Part shown: in pieces, positions 58,452 to 64,000 of the stretch
How the letters are laid out: the number at the start of each line of letters is the position of its first letter
Position numbering within the stretch: position 1 is the first letter of the stretch
Assembly: GCA_036250195.1 (NCBI GenBank)
Contig: JAVHZZ010000010.1
Coordinates: 78,909,257 to 78,973,256 of the forward strand
DNA from: Mixophyes australis
Lineage: Eukaryota > Chordata > Amphibia > Anura > Limnodynastidae
DNA length: 64,000 nucleotides
Reading direction: 5' to 3'
Position numbers and translations under genes: made by a program
Notes under the pieces: model-generated
Told to the model about the DNA's origin: nothing
Database searches by the model: none
The model's input: only the letters and a program-made list of their open reading frames with translations

Positions 58452-59387
58452 TATATGGCCAAAAGTGCTTGCCCATGTACTGATATTGTGTTCAGTAGGT
58501 ATACTTTAATATGGAGTTGGTCCACCTTTTGCAGCGATAAAAGCTTCAACTCTTCTTGGAAGGCTTTCCACAAGATGGAGTATTTCTGTGGGAATTTGTG
58601 CTCATTCATTCTGTGAAGCATTTCTGAGGTCAGGCACTGATGTTGGACGAGAAGGCCTGGTTTACAGTCTCTGTTCCAGTTTATCCCAAAGGTGTTTGAT
58701 GGGGTTGAGGTCAGGGCTCTGTGCGGGCCAGTGAAGTTCTTCCACACCAATCTAATCAAACCATGTATTTGTAGTCCTTGCTTTATGCACAGGAGCATCA
58801 TAATGTAGAAATAGAAAAGGGCTTTCCCCAAACTGTTGCCACAAAGTTGGAAGCATAGCATTGTCCAAAATGACTTGGTATGCTGAAGCATTAGGATTGC
58901 CCTTCACTGGAGATAAGGGGACTAGCCCAAACCCTGAAAACAGCCCCATACCATTATCCCTCCCACCATACTTCACAGTTGGCATAATGCAGTCAGGCAG
59001 ATAACATTCTCCCATCATCTGCCAAACCCAGACTGGCCCTTCTGACTGCCAAACAGAGAAGCGTGATTTGTCACTCCACAGAACACGTTTCTATTGCTCC
59101 ACAGTCCAGTGTCGGTGTGCTTTACACCACTCCATAAGACCCATGGCATTGGTCTTGGTGATGCGAGGCTTGAATGCAGCTGGTCGGCCATGAAAACCCA
59201 TTCCATTAAGCTCCCACCGCACAGTTTTTGTGCTTACATTAATGCCAGTGGAAGTTCGGAACTCTTCAGCAATGGAATCAACAAGAGCATTGGCGACTGT
59301 TACACACCATGCGCTTGGCTCTGCTCTGTAATTTTCCATGGTTTTCCTCTTCATGGCTGAGTTGCTGTTGTTCCTAAGCACTTCCAC
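58451..59387 (-). pseudogene. Tc1 transposase relic (copy 2)
   Basis: Fragments in order: [15 protein letters not shown] (DNA-binding side), PRITKTNAMGLMEWCKAHRH, MPTVKYGG, LFLHYDAPVHKARTTNTWFD, and the block for ALTSTPSNTFGINWNRD, which corresponds to the [15 protein letters not shown] region with frame breaks. Catalytic residues are partly lost. Confidence 0.8.
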
Positions 59388-59514
59388 TTTCTAATAATAT
59401 CACTTACAGTTGACTGTGGAATATCAGCAGGGATGAAATTTAATGAACCGTCTGTTTGCAAAGGTGGCATCTCATCACAGTACCACACTTGAAGTCACTG
59501 AGCTCTACAGAATG

Positions 59515-59905
59515 CTACTGGGGTCATGAGTTTGGTTCCCAATCATAGCCTTAGTTTATATGTTCTCTTTGTGTTTGCATGGATTTCCTCCCGGTGCTCC
59601 GGATTCCTCCCACATTTCAAAAATATACTGGTGGGTTACTTGACTGCTATTTTGTATATTCTCCCTGTGTTAGCGTGGGTTTCCTCCAGGTGTTCCGGTT
59701 TCCTTCCACACTCCAAAAATATACTGGTGGGTTAATTGACTGCTATCAATTTGACCCTAGTCTTTCTCTCTGTTTGTCTGTGTGTGTGTATGTTGGGGAA
59801 TTTAGACTGTAAGCTCCAATGTGGCAGAGACTGATGTGAGTGTGTTCTCTGTACAGTGCTGCGGATTAGTGCTGCTATTTAATAGCTGCTGCTGCTGATG
59901 ATGAG
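59515..59905 (+). repeat. tRNA-derived SINE, copy 4, with internal tandem duplication
   Basis: B box-like GGGGTCATGAGTTTGGTTCC, then two tandem copies (period about 96 bp) of the GTGTTTGCATGGATTTCCTC...CTGGTGGGTTA body, then TGGGGAATTTAGACTGTAAG and a GCTGCTGCTGATGATG tail. Inserted inside Tc1 copy 2. Confidence 0.85.
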
Positions 59906-60025
59906 GAAATGACGACTGCATCGATAGGTGCTTGATTTTTTGCACCTCTAGCAACGGGCCTCATTGAAACACCTCAATTCAATAATTAACAGGTTAGGCT
60001 GAATACTTTTGTCCATATAGTGTAT

Positions 60026-61374
60026 ATATTTTGGGCGTGCTGCTCAGAGTCAAAGAGCACCCTATAAAAATAAAATCAAAAAAACTTTAAAGTAGGGAAA
60101 ACGGTGCACTTGCCAACATACTAAGGTGAAAAAATTTGGAAAATAGCCAGAAAACCTAAAAAACAGGTGTCCAAACCATTTGAAGAGAACAGCTAATAAA
60201 CTAGGACTTCAGTGCACAAGATAAGGGATACAGATATAGGGAAAGACTAGACAATTGAATATATCAAACTCGCAGATTTGCATACGTACAATAAAATATT
60301 TGGAATAATTAAAAAAAAACATTACAATATAGGATGAATAATAAGAATAAAACATTTAAATAATTGTATGTAAATTACACCAATGTAGACAGAATAATGA
60401 TAGAACACTAAATATTGAGACAAACAGCGGTCTGAGAAAATTTAATCTGACACCTACTGACAGTGTGTTTCCTCTTAACATGTAAAAGAAATAATAAAAT
60501 AATTAGTACAGAAAAACAATCTGATTAGATATATAAGTGTCTTACAGTCTGATTGGTTTCAAATAGGGCATGTGTTATTATCTTAATGTTTTTTTCAACT
60601 CTGTACCATCCACATTAATAATGCAGTTCAATGAGAAAGTTATGGGCCTTTGTTCCCCTCCACTTCTATTACCTTTAGGGTTAGGCAGATTCTGGGAAGG
60701 TTAGTAAATGGGTCAGCATGTACAGTTTACAATCCGATCATTAACGTGTTCATACATAAAAGGGAAGGATAGGGCAACATGGTTTTGGTCCACTAAATGC
60801 TTCAAATGTAAATGATATCTCCCCTCACACAACTGCTTGCAGAGTGAAACACTTGGGATTTTAAAAGCTTGAAATCTCTTTGATTTTCGTTCTGCCCGAA
60901 AGTATATATAATAATCACATTGATGCAGATTTAGATGCCAAAAACAATACAATTGAAAGTCCACATTCTGAGAAATTAAGAGGACAGAATATAGCCCTAG
61001 CAAAGAATACATATAGCGATGGAGATATGATGGCTGGCAATTTATGCTATGTGATGAAGTTAGAGGACCGTATAGACTGATTATAACGAGAGCTATAAGC
61101 CAAACGTACTTAAACTCATGTGTTTCTGCAAGTGTCATTCACTTATCCATTCGTGGCTTAAGTCTCCTGCATTCCCAGCCAATAAGATCCAAATGGAGGG
61201 TCTTAGGATTGCATATATATCCCCCCCCCCACAGTGAATGCTGGGTCTCTTTGTTTGCTGCTCTGAATTACCTCCCTCCCACTCTACAAATGTACTTGTT
61301 TTATTGCATTACTGTCTGTATTAACCAATTTTGCTTTTTCCATGAGAGCACTGTAGTCAGCAACTAATTGAACC
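60026..61374. other. Unassigned AT-rich sequence
   Basis: No exon, LTR or transposase recognised. 60030-60500 is A-rich with possible LINE-like composition, without protein support. Confidence 0.4.
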
Positions 61375-61771
61375 ACAACTGATTAGCCGCAGGTTACTGC
61401 CCCTATCAAAGTAACCTGACTCTTGGTCCTTATTTGTGGTGGATCCCTTGACCAGCTTTGTTTGGGCACGTCATTATGAGTCCAGAAGGGGTGTAGTCAC
61501 TCTGATGCCAGATTTAGCCAACGGGCAATTGTAATGGATTATATCCTGGAACCAGTGGTGTAATGACAATTTGACTCCCCACTGTTTGGTTTTGCTACTA
61601 GTTGTTAGCTGACTTGCAATGTTCTCTCTGCCACCGTTTTTGTTTAAATTACAACTATGAACTTTTGCCAAATTTACATTGGTGTCCCTGTGGTTATTTA
61701 TTTATTCAATTACAGTAACGTGCGAAGGAGGTTTGAGTGAGATGAATAGGAGTTCTCCACACTATGCAGTT
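61375..61771 (+). repeat. 3' terminal region of DIRS-like element, copy B
   Basis: Same orientation and similar sequence to copy A at 1640-2042, with scattered substitutions and small indels. No recombinase coding sequence is visible upstream, so this is a truncated or solo terminus. Confidence 0.6.
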
Positions 61772-62014
61772 TAATTGTTTTTGGAATTGAATGGAAGAAA
61801 GCAAATGCAATAATGCCAAAATTACAAAATCCTTCATTAAGACAGCTTGCTGCAGACTTTGGCCAAAACCGGTTGAAAACTGGGACAGTTGTGAAAGAAG
61901 TGTTAGAAAATAGACTGAAAATGATTGGAAAAGAATGTAAATGCTAAAAAGAGTAATATAGAAGCAAAAACAACTCAAAATTATGTTATTTTACCTATTT
62001 TTCACAATTTTAAT

Positions 62015-62159
62015 TTAAATCCAGATCCAAAACCAAAATCAAAACCAAAACCTTTCGCAATTTTTTTCCAAAACCAGATCCAAAACCAAAACTTGAACAC
62101 GTTTTAAAACCAAAACCACAACCAAAACCAAAACACGGGAGTCCTCACACATCTCTACT
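62015..62159 (+). mobile_element. hAT-1-like 3' end fragment
   Basis: A run of CCAAAACCAAAAC-type repeats followed by ACACGGGAGTCCTCACACAT and CTCTA, matching the 3' end of hAT-1 (10455-10591). No left end or target duplication found. Confidence 0.65.
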
Positions 62160-62804
62160 ATATATAGTATAATACACTTTTACAACAACCAGTAGCCACT
62201 TGCAAGGGCAAGCACAGGATTAGTGGGGAATTTTTATGGCACGCTGCCAGAGTGTATTCAAGGGGCGTTGCTAACATTTCAGACAGTGCTATACTTCTCT
62301 CCAACTCTTCCCATCCCTTTCAAATACACGGGCAATGTTAGCAAACTGTTCTCATTCTGGTGATCCAGTCCCAATTTCGTGGGACTTGTGAAATTCTTGC
62401 TTAATAGCAGTTGTCCAAGATTACAATTCTGAAATGCTAATTTTAATGGAGAATTGACACAACTTTAATGATTTACTTAATTTACAAAATAAGGTTGTCT
62501 CAACTCAACACTACTTCAGGCCTACTGCCCTTCAGGTTGAATTAAGCATCCTAGATTCCTCAAGGATGAGACTGCTATGATTTCTATTTGACCCAATAGT
62601 ACTTATATAGCTTTTTCAGTCTTCAATAGAAATAATTGATTCCTCTTTCTTAAGTCTCAGGAATCAATAGTAATCGGAAGAGTGGATGGCAGTAAGTTAA
62701 AATGTGAACTACATGGGCTATTTAGTTAGCATTATTTGACAGATTTATAGTTATTATCTAGAACAGAACTAAAGACAATGTCTAGCCTATTTCTATTTCT
62801 AAGG

Positions 62805-62960
62805 CTGGGTAGACACTACAGAAAATTTCTCCCGATGTGATATCATTAATAATATTACCAATGAATGAAAGTCCCGATCAGCATGCCGATTCACACTATA
62901 CACGTTTTACAAGATTTACCTTCAGATCTGTGTTCTTCATCTGTCATAACCATCAGCTGA
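62805..62960. repeat. Possible fragment of a GGCTGGGTA(G/C)ACACTACAG repeat
   Basis: AAGGCTGGGTAGACACTACA followed by TTTCTCCCGATGTGATATC looks like the end of a dispersed DNA-transposon family; recognised from memory only. Confidence 0.3.
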
Positions 62961-63116
62961 CAAGGTTGTGGCTCTGTAAACTCTATAAATTTTACGCCAT
63001 ATTTTTACGCATAATTTTTATAATTTATGTTTCATTATTGGCGCACCTTTCTATATTTATTTTCAATCAATTTGGGGTTGGTTTCAACCTAACCTGGTGT
63101 CAGGTTAGATTTAGAC

Positions 63117-63858
63117 TTGGGGTCTGATTCATCAAGGCACGCATACTAAGCGCAACATGCATTTGTTTTAAAACACATGTAAAGCGGCTCAGCGTACTTC
63201 CGAATTCAATAAGGAATGGATCTGAAGATACGTGCACTGATGATTTTGGGTGCAGGTCTGCTCTGCTCTGCTCTATTGCACAAGACACTGCAGGATATGT
63301 CCAATGCCTATGTGGAATATATATTTGCAAAATAATGCACAGAAAAAAAAACCTATTCAATTAATGTCACCTGTTAATAATATAAGCATTAATGACAAAA
63401 CCGTTTAAAACAAAATTAATTTATTTTTTCCATTTATTTTCCATGAAATACGTCTTTTAGGATGATCTTAATATCTGCTGAACACAAAATAAATTTTTAC
63501 AGTTGCTCCTGATTGCAAACACATGTAATAGCATGCATAAGAGACTCTCATTACTAATAATCAGGACTTACTAGTAAGCAGATAAACAAGTAGCTTTGAA
63601 ATGCCCAAAGCTTTAATCGGACATGGTTGCTGCGCTCAAGCTTGGCAAGCTCTTACTGTACATTGACTACAGGCGAATGCTCCTTCCCCACCTTGTTCTC
63701 TCCTAGAAATCGTACTCTGTAGTAAGTATCTTTTGCGTACGGAGATGAATTGAATATTGCTGCATTTAGTTGCATATGGTCCGATTCCGGGCATGATTTA
63801 TTTTGCGTATGGTATGCTCAAAAATGGCAGATATGTTCCATTATCAATCAGGTCCCTA
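63117..63858. mobile_element. Possible MITE with imperfect inverted ends
   Basis: Left end TGGGGTCTGATTCATCAAGG and right end CCATTATCAATCAGGTCCC are imperfect inverted repeats about 740 bp apart. No coding sequence; the short ORFs inside have no recognisable motif. Confidence 0.4.
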
Positions 63859-64000
63859 CAGTTTTAGTATTGTCCTATTACTATGGCTTTAGATTGGGGT
63901 TGAGGGTTATTGTAATGTTGGGATTGGGTTTCTTTATCCTTTCTAAAGCCTAAGTGAAACCTTGATTATAATTTTAGCAACTTCATTTAAAAATTCAATC

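Larger units (their letters stand above)
58444..60024 (-). mobile_element. Tc1/mariner element, copy 2, carrying a SINE
   Basis: Ends CACTATATGGCCAAAAG and CTTTTGTCCATATAGTG. Same family as 18252-19426. Minus-strand transposase is decayed (59387-58451) but retains the ~65 bp region missing in copy 1. A SINE (59515-59905) is inserted after the AGCTCTACAGAATG sequence; element sequence resumes at GACTGCATCGATAGGTGC. Confidence 0.85.

Overview
The window looks like anuran (frog or toad) nuclear DNA. It is AT-rich and intron-dominated, with very little coding sequence. It is crowded with repeat types common in amphibian genomes: hAT, Tc1/mariner, DIRS-like, CR1, L1 and L2-like elements, tRNA-derived SINEs, and an endogenous retrovirus. 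The taxonomic call is an inference from repeat content and the mucin homology, not from a marker gene.

One host gene runs through the window on the + strand. Thirteen exons (4256-57047) encode 542 uninterrupted residues of a secreted gel-forming mucin / VWF-D-domain protein. In order they give the end of VWD1, C8-1, TIL-1, a VWC-like module, VWD2 and the start of C8-2. Every junction has an AG acceptor and GT donor and the reading phases agree throughout. The gene is cut at both window edges. It resembles MUC5/MUC2-type mucins but lacks several otherwise conserved cysteines in VWD2 and C8-2.

Layout: 1-2042 holds DIRS-like tyrosine-recombinase retrotransposon debris. 8543-10591 (hAT-1) and 13147-17898 (hAT-2) are two related hAT elements in opposite orientation, each with an exact 8-bp target duplication; hAT-2 is full of minisatellite arrays. 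18252-19426 is a Tc1 element. 20095-21160 and 29000-30713 are L1 tails. 23773-24123 is a hAT-type MITE and 27106-27430 a foldback element.

33653-43496 is a complete provirus with 839-bp LTRs that look identical, open gag, pol and env frames, a gag-UAG-pol readthrough arrangement and a 4-bp target duplication. It sits in the same orientation as the mucin gene, inside a SINE within the intron between exons 9 and 10. Downstream are LINE relics (49130-51850), a head-to-head inverted Tc1 derivative interrupted by a CR1 element (53596-56792) that ends about 130 bp before exon 13, a hAT transposase fossil (57400-58340), a second Tc1 copy carrying a SINE (58444-60024), and a second DIRS-like 3' end (61375-61771).

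The most notable system is the young, structurally intact gamma/epsilon-like endogenous retrovirus. Next are the cysteine-depleted VWD2/C8-2 region of the mucin and the two hAT relatives with internal satellite arrays.
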